A stretch of 64,000 nucleotides of DNA from RGIG8775 sp045660295 (lineage in GTDB: Bacteria > Bacillota > Clostridia > Oscillospirales > CAG-272). A program made the translations under genes and the position numbers. Location of the stretch: positions 38,337-102,336 of the forward strand of contig JAZRDN010000040.1 of assembly GCA_045660295.1 (NCBI GenBank), read 5' to 3'. Shown piece after piece: positions 9,102-17,442 of the stretch (positions within the stretch are counted from its first letter, which is position 1; every line of letters starts with the position of its first letter). The notes below the pieces were generated by a model that saw only the letters and a list, made by a program, of their open reading frames with translations, did no database searches and was not told the DNA's origin.

Positions 9102-9921
9102 CCTTGCGCTCCGCTATCTTTGCGTTCCTTAAGATAGTGTCGCGCCCGCGCCATGAGTAGGCGCGCTTTGAAAATTCTTCCTCACTCATTTCCGCGACAC
9201 TATCGTATGTAAGATAGGGAATCGTGTTTTGGTTGAAAAACTCAACGGGAGAATATACTTCCTTGGATTCTTTGGCTTTTTTTGTGTGCGGACATACCTC
9301 GGAGCAGATATCGCACCCCCAAAGCCCGTATTTTGATATCATTTTTTGCTCGGACTCGCTAAGCTCCCCCTTTTTCTGAGTCAGAGCCGACAGACATTCT
9401 CCGCATTCGCCGCCAAGCCACGGACACGCCCGCCTGCAAAGTCCGCAGTCCTCGCAAAGGCGTATCTCGCATTCGGTAGAATAACCGTCAGGTAAGGGCG
9501 CTTCAACGATAAGCTCGCTTAGAAAAACGTATGAAGAATATTTCTCTGTGATAAGCAGTCCGTTCTTTCCGATGACTCCAAGCCCCGCGCGTACCGCCGC
9601 GTCGCGCTCATCAACAGGCGAGTGGTCGGCGAACATAGCGAATTTGGTCTCGGGAAATTCGGCGCCCAGCCTTGTGAGCATGCGCTCGAACAATTCTTTT
9701 ATAAAAAGGTGATAGTCGCGCCCCACGGCGTAAGCCGATATGTTGCGGTTTCGGTCGCAGGCTTCCGTATAGTAGGGAATCGCGAATATTACGGCAAAGC
9801 CCGAGGAAATTTCGGCTCTGTCAAGAAGATACTGCTTTTTTATTATACACCTTTCCAGTGGCAAAAAACCGTACAGATCAAGGTTTTCTGTGTGAAAAAG
9901 CTCCTTTATTCTTTGGACCAT
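9073..9921 (-). CDS. queG: Epoxyqueuosine reductase QueG-like protein
   Basis: Cobalamin- and Fe-S-dependent enzyme of the QueG family, which completes the last step of queuosine formation in tRNA. The 282-residue protein has the DUF1730 region followed by a double-cluster ferredoxin-like domain: C156-x2-C159-x2-C162-x3-C166-P and C203-x2-C206-x3-C210-P. The FADHSPVDERDAAVRAGLG segment contains an Asp at the position of the proposed catalytic acid. It lacks the HEAT-repeat tail of E. coli QueG, as do many shorter Bacillota members. The start chosen is the ATG at 9921 with GGAGG 7 nt before it; an earlier in-frame start at 9999 has no ribosome binding site and overlaps the promoter. First gene of the operon leading into addBA. 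Confidence 0.85.
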   Translation of the reverse strand: MVQRIKELFHTENLDLYGFLPLERCIIKKQYLLDRAEISSGFAVIFAIPYYTEACDRNRNISAYAVGRDYHLFIKELFERMLTRLGAEFPETKFAMFADHSPVDERDAAVRAGLGVIGKNGLLITEKYSSYVFLSELIVEAPLPDGYSTECEIRLCEDCGLCRRACPWLGGECGECLSALTQKKGELSESEQKMISKYGLWGCDICSEVCPHTKKAKESKEVYSPVEFFNQNTIPYLTYDSVAEMSEEEFSKRAYSWRGRDTILRNAKIAERKDDKKRDKEQ

Positions 9922-9960
9922 ATCAGCCTCCAAAATATGCTTTGCAAATTGCTTATATAT

Positions 9961-9989
9961 ATTGTAACATAATTGAGCGCGAATTACAA
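9961..9989 (-). promoter_or_regulatory. Promoter of the queG-addBA operon
   Basis: Minus strand TTGTAA (9989-9984), 17 bp, TACAAT (9966-9961), about 35 nt ahead of the queG ribosome binding site. Confidence 0.65.
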
Positions 9990-10080
9990 CTTTTTTCAAA
10001 TCTTTTTTATGACATCTTCAAAAAATCGTCACATTAAAATTTTATAATATAGACATCACACAGGAAAGGTGGTAGTTTTT

Positions 10081-11442
10081 ATGAATAATAACGACTTTGA
10101 AAATAATAGACGAAATAACGACGAATACGAGGTGTATTCCAAAAGCTATACCCCAAGCGAGAACGGATATACCGAGCAGAAAAACAGCTATCAAAGCGGA
10201 GAGTACCATTATTCTTATATGCCCCAAAGAAAAAATAGCGGCGTTGGAAAGAAAATACTTGCCGTTATGGTAGTGGTGCTTTGCGCCGCATTGTTTTGCG
10301 CGGGAATAATGTTCTGTACGGCTATGGTGGTGTCTAATTATTATGACGGTCTTATTTCCGACGGTGGGCAGAGCGGCGACGCGAAGCTTCCCATAGCCGA
10401 CGATACTCAGAATAACGTAGCCGATGAAAAAGAATCGGTCGAGCCGCCCAAGGAAAACGATTGGTTTTTCGGACTTAACGAGAATACAGACGTTACCATG
10501 TCAAACTCCTCAAGCGAGGCTTCGGTGAGTGGGCAGATAGGTGACGAAAACCTTTCCAAGGCAGACGTTGTCTCGCTGGTTTCGGATTCCGTGGTCGAAA
10601 TCACCACATCCGAGACACTGCGGAACGGACTTGTCTATTCCAGCGGTGCGGGAAGCGGAGTGATAGTTACCGAAAACGGAATAATCATAACCAATAATCA
10701 CGTAGTCGAGGGCGCCACCGATATCAGCGTTCGCCTTTCAAACGGCAACGTGTACGAGGCGGCGCTTGTGGCAACAGACGCCCAGACCGACCTTGCCATT
10801 GTAAAGATAGAGCCCAAGGAAGCTCTCACCCTCGCGGTTTGCGGCAATAGCTCCGGCGTACGCGTGGGCGACGAGGTGCTTGCTATCGGAAATCCATTGG
10901 GACTTCTCGGCGGTACGGTTACCAACGGCATTGTCAGCGCTCTTGAGCGAGAGGTTACAATAGAGGGCGAGACCATGGTCCTGCTTCAGCATAACGCGGC
11001 GGTAAGCCCCGGCAACTCGGGCGGCGCGCTCTTTAATATGAAGGGTGAGCTTATCGGTATAGTAAACGCTAAATATTCCAGTAACGGAGCAGAGGGACTT
11101 GGATTTGCTATTCCCATCGATACGGTTATCGCCGTGTATAACGACCTTGTAAATTACGGATACGTAAAGGGCAGAGCCGACCACGGACTCACTATAGTTC
11201 AGCAGTATACCTTCCGCCCCGGATATTACGGATATCTTTTGTATATAGTTGAGTCCAAATATACCGACGAGCTGGTTTACGGCGACCGAATTGTAGCGAT
11301 AAACGGCGTTTCTCCCACGTCCGCGGACGATGCGTACGCTCTCCTTGAGGGCTATGAAATAGGCGACAAGGTTGAGGTGACAGTATACCGTTCCAGCGGT
11401 GAAGTGACCGTGGAATTGCCAATTTCCGAATATCATCCTTAA
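10081..11442 (+). CDS. htrA: HtrA/DegP-type membrane-anchored serine protease
   Basis: Trypsin-fold quality-control protease anchored in the membrane, 453 residues. A polar N-terminus rich in Asn, Tyr and Glu precedes one membrane span (about residues 58-82), then a linker and the protease domain. The triad is visible: His207 (TNNHVVEG), Asp237 (TDLAIVKI), Ser313 (SPGNSGGALF). A single PDZ-like domain forms the C-terminus (YGDRIVAINGVSP). The ATG at 10081 is chosen because AGGAAAGGTGG is well placed for it, whereas an in-frame GTG at 10069 lies inside that site. It is followed by a two-component system and sortase B. A paralogue lies at 57032-58660. Confidence 0.93.
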   Translation: MNNNDFENNRRNNDEYEVYSKSYTPSENGYTEQKNSYQSGEYHYSYMPQRKNSGVGKKILAVMVVVLCAALFCAGIMFCTAMVVSNYYDGLISDGGQSGDAKLPIADDTQNNVADEKESVEPPKENDWFFGLNENTDVTMSNSSSEASVSGQIGDENLSKADVVSLVSDSVVEITTSETLRNGLVYSSGAGSGVIVTENGIIITNNHVVEGATDISVRLSNGNVYEAALVATDAQTDLAIVKIEPKEALTLAVCGNSSGVRVGDEVLAIGNPLGLLGGTVTNGIVSALEREVTIEGETMVLLQHNAAVSPGNSGGALFNMKGELIGIVNAKYSSNGAEGLGFAIPIDTVIAVYNDLVNYGYVKGRADHGLTIVQQYTFRPGYYGYLLYIVESKYTDELVYGDRIVAINGVSPTSADDAYALLEGYEIGDKVEVTVYRSSGEVTVELPISEYHP

Positions 11443-11458
11443 AATTAACACAAAACTA

Positions 11459-11487
11459 TTGAAAAAAATCTTGAAATGCTATATAAT
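11459..11487 (+). promoter_or_regulatory. Promoter of the response regulator - kinase - sortase operon
   Basis: TTGAAA (11459-11464), 17 bp, TATAAT (11482-11487), 35 nt before the GTG start. It allows expression of the two-component genes independently of the protease gene. Confidence 0.75.
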
Positions 11488-11522
11488 ATTGTGTTGTAGC
11501 ATAAAAATCGGGAGGTGACTCT

Positions 11523-12215
11523 GTGTATACGATTTTGGTAGTTGACGATGAGGTCAGAATTCGAAGTATAATAAAAAAATACGCCGAATTTGAGGGGCAC
11601 ACCGTAGTTGAGGCAGGCGACGGACTGGAAGCGGTCTATCTTTGCCGTAACAATACCTACGATATAGTTATAATGGATATAATGATGCCCGAGCTTGACG
11701 GCTTCTCGGCATGTCGCGAAATAAGAAAGACATCGCAGATCCCGATAATTATGCTTTCGGCACGCGGAGAGGAATACGACCGTATCAACGGCTTTGAGGT
11801 TGGAATAGACGATTACGTGGTAAAGCCTTTTTCGCCCAAAGAGCTTATGCTTAGGGTCGAGGCGGTGATGAAGCGCACCAGGCGCGGCGCGGATGTGAAC
11901 GTGAAAGTCCCTAACGAGATTGTTGAGATCGACGGCGGCGGACTTAAAGCCGATATAACCGCGAGAATAGTTTATATCGACGGCGAACGCGTGGATATGT
12001 CACCCAAGGAATACGACCTGTTTTTCTATCTGCTTGCTAACAGAAACATAGCGCTGACCCGAGAAAAGTTGCTCACAGAGGTATGGGGCTACGATTTTTA
12101 CGGCGACGCGCGTACGCTTGATACACACATAAAGCTGCTTCGTAAAAGTCTTGGCAGATATGCCGACCGTATCGTGACGCTTCGCGGCGTGGGATACAGA
12201 TTTGAGGGAAAATAA
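11523..12215 (+). CDS. OmpR/PhoB-family response regulator
   Basis: Two-domain regulator of 230 residues. The receiver domain has the acidic pair Asp8-Asp9, phospho-acceptor Asp52 (VIMDIMMPELDG), a conserved Ser in MLSARG, and Lys in VKPF. The C-terminal winged helix has the typical VWGYDFYGDARTLDTHIKLL and VGYRFEG. Start is GTG at 11523 with GGGAGG upstream. The kinase gene begins 18 bp later. The second regulator at 60185-60877 has the same architecture but a different recognition helix. Confidence 0.95.
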   Translation: MYTILVVDDEVRIRSIIKKYAEFEGHTVVEAGDGLEAVYLCRNNTYDIVIMDIMMPELDGFSACREIRKTSQIPIIMLSARGEEYDRINGFEVGIDDYVVKPFSPKELMLRVEAVMKRTRRGADVNVKVPNEIVEIDGGGLKADITARIVYIDGERVDMSPKEYDLFFYLLANRNIALTREKLLTEVWGYDFYGDARTLDTHIKLLRKSLGRYADRIVTLRGVGYRFEGK

Positions 12216-12233
12216 ACGTGAGGTGCCGCAGTT

Positions 12234-13781
12234 ATGGATAAAGCTACAAAACAAAAAGCCGAACGCCGTATCTGCGGCATCAGCATAAGCTGGAAGCTCT
12301 TTGCCTTTCTGGTCGCGTTTGTGGCGTTTATGATGATAGTCATATGGGTTTTTCAGGTGCTTATGCTCGACAGCTTCTATAAAAGCACAAAGCGAGATGA
12401 GCTTGAGAGTATTTCCTTGGCAATAGGAGAGTACGTCGGCACTGATGACCTTGGCAACGCCGTCTATTCCTGTGCTGTGGACTATTCTACATGTATAAGG
12501 GTATTTAAGTTCAGCGACAGTACCTCGGCATCAGAGGTGGCAAGCGCAGACGTGTCTGCTGATTGCACCATTCATAATATTCCGCACGTGACGCTTAATA
12601 AAAAGCTCAATGAATATTATAATAAGGCTTTGGGAAACGGTGGGGTTTTTGCTGAAACGAGCGAGATACATTCCAAGCTTGGCACTTTCTGGAGCGACAG
12701 CGAGGCAGAGGATGAGCCTCTTTTTGACTTTATAAACGCCACGCCCAATTCGCTTGTAATGGTCTATAACCGCATAGCGGAGGATAAAAACGGCGAAGCC
12801 TATATGATTTTGCTTAATGCCGAGCTGACTCCCGTAGATGCTACCGTCAATACGCTTAAAATGCAGTTCTACTGGATAGCGGGCGTTATGGTCATAGGTG
12901 CCCTTGCGCTGGCTTTCCTTATATCAAGAAATATTTCAGGTCCTATCAAAAAGATGAACGCTTCGGCGAAAAAGCTTGCCGAGGGAAGATACGATGCCGA
13001 CTTTTCGGTAAAGGGCTACCGAGAGATAACCGAGCTTTCCGAAAGCCTTGAGGACGCATCGGATAAGCTCTCAAAGCTTGATACGCTTCAGCGTGAGCTT
13101 GTGGCGAACGTCTCGCACGACCTGAGAACTCCGCTTACTCTTATAAAGGGCTACGGAGAGGTTATGCGCGATATCCCCGACGAAAACACCCCCGAAAATT
13201 TACAGGTCATCGTGGACGAGGCAAACCATCTCGGTGAGCTTGTAAACGACCTGCTTGACCTCTCAAAGATACACTCGGGCGCGCGAGTCCCCGAATTTGT
13301 CGTCTTTAACCTTACCGCCACAGTGCGCGATGTTATGACCAGATACGATAAGTTGGTAAACGCGGGCGGTTATAAGATAGAGTTTTCCGCCGAAAACGAC
13401 GCTTATATTTTCGCCGACCGAATTATGATAATACAAGTCGTCTATAATCTCATTAATAATGCCGTCAACTATGTGGGCGACGATAAGACCGTTCGCGTCG
13501 AGCAGACCGTTGATGACGGCAAGGTGAGAATATCTGTGATTGATAACGGAGAGGGAATCCCACCCGAAAAAATAGACAGTATATGGGATAGATACTATAA
13601 GGTTGACAGAGTGCACAAGCGCGCCAAGGTAGGCACGGGTCTCGGACTTTCCATAGTTAAGGGCAGTCTTGAGCTTCATAAAGCTACCTACGGCGTGGAG
13701 TCTGCGCTGGGTCACGGAAGCCGTTTCTGGTTCGAGCTTCCTACTGCCGAATACCCCAAAACACCAACCGAAGGAGAGTAA
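12234..13781 (+). CDS. Sensor histidine kinase (HAMP-HisKA-HATPase)
   Basis: Membrane kinase partner of the preceding regulator, 515 residues. Two membrane spans (about 21-44 and 213-233) flank an extracytoplasmic sensor region of about 165 residues with no recognised fold. HAMP, then the H box with His295 (NVSHDLRTPLTLIKGYGE), N box NLINNAVNYVG, G boxes DNGEGIPPE and GTGLGLSIVKG follow. All catalytic motifs are intact. It ends 2 bp before the sortase B gene, so the kinase probably responds to an envelope state in which the HtrA protease and sortase B take part (inference from order). Confidence 0.95.
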   Translation: MDKATKQKAERRICGISISWKLFAFLVAFVAFMMIVIWVFQVLMLDSFYKSTKRDELESISLAIGEYVGTDDLGNAVYSCAVDYSTCIRVFKFSDSTSASEVASADVSADCTIHNIPHVTLNKKLNEYYNKALGNGGVFAETSEIHSKLGTFWSDSEAEDEPLFDFINATPNSLVMVYNRIAEDKNGEAYMILLNAELTPVDATVNTLKMQFYWIAGVMVIGALALAFLISRNISGPIKKMNASAKKLAEGRYDADFSVKGYREITELSESLEDASDKLSKLDTLQRELVANVSHDLRTPLTLIKGYGEVMRDIPDENTPENLQVIVDEANHLGELVNDLLDLSKIHSGARVPEFVVFNLTATVRDVMTRYDKLVNAGGYKIEFSAENDAYIFADRIMIIQVVYNLINNAVNYVGDDKTVRVEQTVDDGKVRISVIDNGEGIPPEKIDSIWDRYYKVDRVHKRAKVGTGLGLSIVKGSLELHKATYGVESALGHGSRFWFELPTAEYPKTPTEGE

Positions 13782-13783
13782 GT

Positions 13784-14578
13784 ATGATAAGAAAAGCCTT
13801 CAGAATTTTCAGAATAATCCTGCTTGTTATATGTATAGTCGTTTTTCTCGTAAGCGCCGTAAAGTTAGTGCAGATACTTGTTGAGTATTCAAGAGCAGAA
13901 AACGTCTATGACGAGATAAATAAAGGTATAAGCGAGCTTGACGGCGCTGACGAAGGAGAGCGTGGCAACGCCCCCGCACGCCTTGTTGAGCTTTCAAAAT
14001 ACGTCGCCGAGCTTAAGATGCAGTACCCCGACGTGGTAGGCTACGTTAACGTGCCGTCGCTTGAAATAAGCTATCCCGTGGTGCAGACCGATAATAACGA
14101 TTATTATCTTGACCATATGATAACGGGCGAGGAGAGTACAAGCGGAGCTATCTTTCTTGATTATAGAATAGACAGCGACCCGCTTGCTACCAAGAACACC
14201 GTGCTTTACGGTCATAATATGAATAACGGCTCAATGTTCCATAAGGTGGTAGACCTGTTCACCGCGGAGAATTTTATGAACGCCACAGTTGAATACGTTA
14301 CCGAAAACGGAGTCTATATCTACGAACCGCTCGCGCTCTACCGTTGCGAGGCTTATTATCCTTTTTATATGTATGAGTTTGACAGTGACGCTGGCTTCCT
14401 CGATTTCTGCGATATGGTTACAGAAAAGAGCTTTCATACACAGCGCCCCGAGGTGGAATACGGCGCCGACGCAAGCCTTATAACCTTTTCCACCTGTACA
14501 AACTCTATCTCGTCAAAAACGGGCAGATACATATACCACGCGGTGCTGACCGAAGCTTATACTGACATAGGTGAATGA
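13784..14578 (+). CDS. srtB: Class B sortase
   Basis: Transpeptidase that attaches sorting-signal proteins to peptidoglycan. The 264-residue protein has an N-terminal signal anchor (about residues 7-30) and the sortase barrel with His144 (VLYGHNMNNGSMFHKV), Cys238 in TFSTCTNS and Arg248 (GRYIYHAVL). The long segment between His and Cys is typical of class B. It overlaps the next gene by 4 bp and is tightly linked to the histidine kinase. No sorting-signal substrate was seen in this window, so its client must be elsewhere. Confidence 0.93.
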   Translation: MIRKAFRIFRIILLVICIVVFLVSAVKLVQILVEYSRAENVYDEINKGISELDGADEGERGNAPARLVELSKYVAELKMQYPDVVGYVNVPSLEISYPVVQTDNNDYYLDHMITGEESTSGAIFLDYRIDSDPLATKNTVLYGHNMNNGSMFHKVVDLFTAENFMNATVEYVTENGVYIYEPLALYRCEAYYPFYMYEFDSDAGFLDFCDMVTEKSFHTQRPEVEYGADASLITFSTCTNSISSKTGRYIYHAVLTEAYTDIGE

Positions 14579-15411
14579 TGATATCTTTTGATAATTTTTC
14601 TTGCCCGCATTGCAGTGCGCGGCTTAAACTTACCGATAATAACAAAAGTCTCGTCTGCGACGGAATTGGAAAAAAGCATTGCTTTGACCTCTCCTCAAGC
14701 GGATACGTTAATTTTGCGCCCCCGTCTCAAAGCGGATCGGGCGACTCAAAGGAAGCGATCCGCTCCCGTACCCGCTTTCTTGAAAGCGGAGGATACGCGC
14801 CTGTGTGCGAGGCTATCACCGAAGCGGTGAAAAAATATTGTGGCGGAGGGCTTGTGCTTGACGCGGGCTGCGGAGAGGGCTATTATACCAACAGTATAGC
14901 CAAAGCCTATGACGGCGAGGTAGTCGGCTTTGATCTTTCAAAGCACGGCGTTGAATACGCGTCAAAATTCGCGCGCCGTAACGGCATCGAAAATAGCTTT
15001 TTCGCCGTGAGCAGTGTCTTTTCAATGCCTATAAAAAGCGAGTGTGCCGATGCAGTGGTGAATATTTTCGCCCCTTGCGTTGAGGCGGAATACTCGAGAG
15101 TCTTGAAAAAGGGCGGTCTGCTTATTACCGCGGGCGCGGGGGAAAATCACCTTTTGGGACTGAAAAAGGCTATCTACGATACTACGTATAAAAATACCGA
15201 GCGAGAGGATATGCCCGAAAGTCTTACGCTTGCCGAGGAAAAAACAGTTGCCTTTGAGCTCTCGCTTGACTCGGGAGAGCTTATCTCCGACCTGTTTTCC
15301 ATGACTCCGTATTACTACCGAACAAGCGAAGCCGATATGAAAAAGCTGGCGGAGCTCAATAGGCTTGACACAGAGATAGAAGTAAAAATAAAAATTTTCC
15401 GCAAGGACTAA
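14575..15411 (+). CDS. rlmA: RlmA-type 23S rRNA (guanine-N1)-methyltransferase
   Basis: SAM-dependent methyltransferase of 278 residues. The N-terminal zinc-binding knuckle is present as CPHCSARLKL and CDGIGKKHCFD, followed by SGYVNF. The methyltransferase motif I is LVLDAGCGEGYYT. This layout matches RlmA(I)/(II), which methylate G745 or G748 of 23S rRNA; which of the two applies cannot be told from sequence alone. The ATG overlaps the sortase stop (ATGA), so it is translationally coupled. Membership in a sortase/kinase operon looks coincidental to its role. Confidence 0.85.
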   Translation: MMISFDNFSCPHCSARLKLTDNNKSLVCDGIGKKHCFDLSSSGYVNFAPPSQSGSGDSKEAIRSRTRFLESGGYAPVCEAITEAVKKYCGGGLVLDAGCGEGYYTNSIAKAYDGEVVGFDLSKHGVEYASKFARRNGIENSFFAVSSVFSMPIKSECADAVVNIFAPCVEAEYSRVLKKGGLLITAGAGENHLLGLKKAIYDTTYKNTEREDMPESLTLAEEKTVAFELSLDSGELISDLFSMTPYYYRTSEADMKKLAELNRLDTEIEVKIKIFRKD

Positions 15412-15421
15412 TGAGGACGAT

Positions 15422-16135
15422 ATGAAATTTACCCTTTGCATACCAATGTATAACGAGTCAAAGATAATCGCGGACACCGCCAAAACGCTGACCGAATATA
15501 TGTGCCAGCGCTTTGATGATTATGAGATAATCTTTTCCGATGACGGAAGCACAGATGGCTCTGCCGATATCGTTCGCGCGCTTGAACTCCCGAATGTCAG
15601 AGTGATAGGCTATCCCGATAACAGAGGAAAGGGAAGCGCCGTGAGAGAAGCAATGCTGGCGTCGCATGGCGATATGGTAATGTTTACCGACTCCGACCTC
15701 GCCTACGGTACGGAGGTTATCGGTCAGGTGGCAGACGCCTTTGACGCTCATCCCGAATGTGATGTGGTGGTCGGTTCGAGAAACATTGCCAAAGACGGCT
15801 ACGACGGCTATACCTTTGTGCGCAAATTCGTCTCCAAGACGTATATCGCGGTGCTCAAAATGGTTGGCGGTCTTAAGATATCCGACTCGCAGTGTGGCTG
15901 TAAAGCCTTTCGTGGCGATGCGGCGAGGCGGGTGTTCTCGCATTGTCAGGTCAACCGCTTTGCCTTTGATTTTGAGGCTATCCTCGTATCCGAAAAGTGC
16001 GGATATAAAATATGCGAAATTCCCGTAAAGGTGATAAACCACGGCGACTCCAAGGTCAGCGTGGTCGGAGATTCCTTTAAAATGCTCCGCGATATAATGA
16101 AGATGAAAAAACGCATATCAAAGCTCGATATATGA
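15422..16135 (+). CDS. Family 2 glycosyltransferase (dolichyl-phosphate-hexose synthase type)
   Basis: GT-A fold glycosyltransferase, 237 residues, without membrane spans. The motifs IPMYNES, FSDDGSTDGS, NRGKGSAVREAM and the metal-binding FTDSDLAYG resemble ALG5/DPM1-type enzymes that move a hexose from a nucleotide sugar to a polyprenyl phosphate carrier. It would supply a lipid-linked sugar for an envelope glycan, but acceptor and product are not determined. ATG at 15422 has GAGGACG upstream, 10 bp after the methyltransferase stop. It is last in the operon, followed at once by a strong terminator. Confidence 0.88.
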   Translation: MKFTLCIPMYNESKIIADTAKTLTEYMCQRFDDYEIIFSDDGSTDGSADIVRALELPNVRVIGYPDNRGKGSAVREAMLASHGDMVMFTDSDLAYGTEVIGQVADAFDAHPECDVVVGSRNIAKDGYDGYTFVRKFVSKTYIAVLKMVGGLKISDSQCGCKAFRGDAARRVFSHCQVNRFAFDFEAILVSEKCGYKICEIPVKVINHGDSKVSVVGDSFKMLRDIMKMKKRISKLDI

Positions 16136-16137
16136 AA

Positions 16138-16165
16138 AAGGTCTGCCATTTGGCAGACCTTTTTT
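16138..16165 (+). terminator. Intrinsic terminator after the glycosyltransferase
   Basis: Stem AGGTCTGCC/GGCAGACCT around an ATTT loop (16139-16160) followed by a run of T. Confidence 0.92.
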
Positions 16166-16184
16166 GATAACATCTTACAGAGAC

Positions 16185-16219
16185 TTGACAAATTTGCGTT
16201 CATATGGTATAATGATACC
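16185..16219 (+). promoter_or_regulatory. Consensus promoter of the AraC gene with inverted repeat over the -10
   Basis: Perfect TTGACA (16185-16190), 17 bp, perfect TATAAT (16208-16213). The -10 lies inside the inverted repeat GGTAT-AATG-ATACC (16206-16219), a candidate operator for self-regulation (inference). Confidence 0.8.
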
Positions 16220-16233
16220 AAAGAGGTGATGAA

Positions 16234-17034
16234 ATGAAACTGTTGAATATAAAACTGATAAACAACGGATTTGCGGTCGGAAGTGATTTTGTATTCCCTT
16301 ATAATACTGTTTTTTGCGTGCTTGAGGGGAACATAAGTGTTGACGGTGCGAGCGTAAATAAGGAGCAGGGAATTGCCGTGTCTAAAAACACGTGTGTTGA
16401 GCTTAGTTCCCCAAGCTCGGCGGCTGTGCTGTGCTTGGCTTTTGACGGCACGGCTGAAAGCATGGAGGTCTTTGGCGCGGACGCGTTCTATATAGCAAGC
16501 ATTAACCAACTCAACACGGTTATATCTGTTGTGAATGGCTTGTCTGAGTGGTATCCCGACAGTGATCCAATGGCTTGTGCTTTTGCCGAATATCTGGTGT
16601 CGGCTTTGCTTGGCGCTGAAAGCAACAGCCCCCGTGGCGCTCAGCATGTTGACATGGCGAAAAGATATATTGACGAAAATTATTTTAACGATATAAAAGT
16701 AGAACAACTGGCAGAACTTTTGGGACTTGACAGAAAGTATCTCCGCAACCTTTTTATAGAGCATGTCGGCATGTCTACAAAGGATTACCTTATGGAACGC
16801 AGAATAGAGCGTGCCAAAGAATTGCTTGAGATCGGCGACCTGCCTATAAGCTCCGTGGCGCTTTCGGTGGGATATCATGATGCGCTTGGATTTTCCAAGA
16901 TCTTTAAAAAGTATGTGGGCGTTTCTCCGTCCGAGTACAAAGAAAACGGCGAGCTGACAGAGACGAAAAAAGAAGACCCCACGCCTGCGGCTGTGAGGTC
17001 TCAAAAAGAGGATATCAAGTATTTTCTTCTTTAG
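16234..17034 (+). CDS. AraC-family transcriptional regulator
   Basis: 266-residue regulator with an N-terminal cupin-like sensor half and a C-terminal AraC DNA-binding domain of two helix-turn-helix motifs. The first is DIKVEQLAELLGLDRKYLRN, the second DALGFSKIFKKYVGVSPSEY. The ligand is unknown; most AraC members with this layout control sugar use. Start ATG has AGAGGTGATGAA before it. Its last 20 bp overlap, on the other strand, a degenerate copy of another AraC C-terminus. It stands alone, with its own consensus promoter and no adjacent target operon in the same direction. Confidence 0.92.
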   Translation: MKLLNIKLINNGFAVGSDFVFPYNTVFCVLEGNISVDGASVNKEQGIAVSKNTCVELSSPSSAAVLCLAFDGTAESMEVFGADAFYIASINQLNTVISVVNGLSEWYPDSDPMACAFAEYLVSALLGAESNSPRGAQHVDMAKRYIDENYFNDIKVEQLAELLGLDRKYLRNLFIEHVGMSTKDYLMERRIERAKELLEIGDLPISSVALSVGYHDALGFSKIFKKYVGVSPSEYKENGELTETKKEDPTPAAVRSQKEDIKYFLL

Positions 17035-17278
17035 GCTGTTTGTAGTTGCGGACTCGTTGTCTGTATCGGCTGGGTGATTCGCCGTATATTTTCGAAAAAA
17101 GCCTTGAAAAAGAATCTTTTTCCAGACTTACGTATACCTCGTTGAATATATCGTATTCCTTTGAATAGTTTTCGCCAAGAGATAATTTTGTGGGAACGTA
17201 GGCGGTGAAATTGGGCGTGTTGAAATCAACAATACCGCCGAGTACAAACAAAAAAGTCAAGGAGCTTTTTGGCGGCAA
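17015..17278 (-). pseudogene. Remnant of a second AraC-type regulator (C-terminal helix-turn-helix)
   Basis: A frame of up to 87 codons. Its C-terminal third reads as the second helix-turn-helix of an AraC protein: SLEKDSFSRLFSKIYGESPS followed by RYRQRVRNYK. The first helix-turn-helix and the sensor domain are missing and the preceding residues do not resemble the family. There is no good ribosome binding site for any start. It is therefore read as the 3' relic of a lost gene, convergent with and overlapping the intact AraC gene by 20 bp. Confidence 0.6.
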
Positions 17279-17412
17279 AGCGGTTATTTGTGATGATTCT
17301 AACGTGTTTGAAATGTAAAATAGTGCTAAATCTTAAGTTGTTGAGATAATTGAGATAGGTGACGCCCGTAGACGATTTGAAAAGCGAGCAGAATGATCAA
17401 AAAACATATTTA

Positions 17413-17438
17413 AAGGTCCGCGAAAATTCGCGGACCTT
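17413..17438 (-). terminator. Intrinsic terminator of the Ca2+ ATPase gene
   Basis: Perfect palindrome with arms AAGGTCCGCGAA/TTCGCGGACCTT, directly after the ATPase stop codon. The T-tract on the minus strand is short. Confidence 0.8.
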
Positions 17439-17442
17439 ATTT

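Noticed and set aside
10069..10080. Earlier GTG start for the first HtrA gene
   Set aside because: The GTG lies inside the ribosome binding site that serves the ATG at 10081.
15946..17004. 352-codon minus-strand frame across the glycosyltransferase and AraC genes
   Set aside because: Spans a terminator and a consensus promoter of the opposite strand; no recognisable domain.
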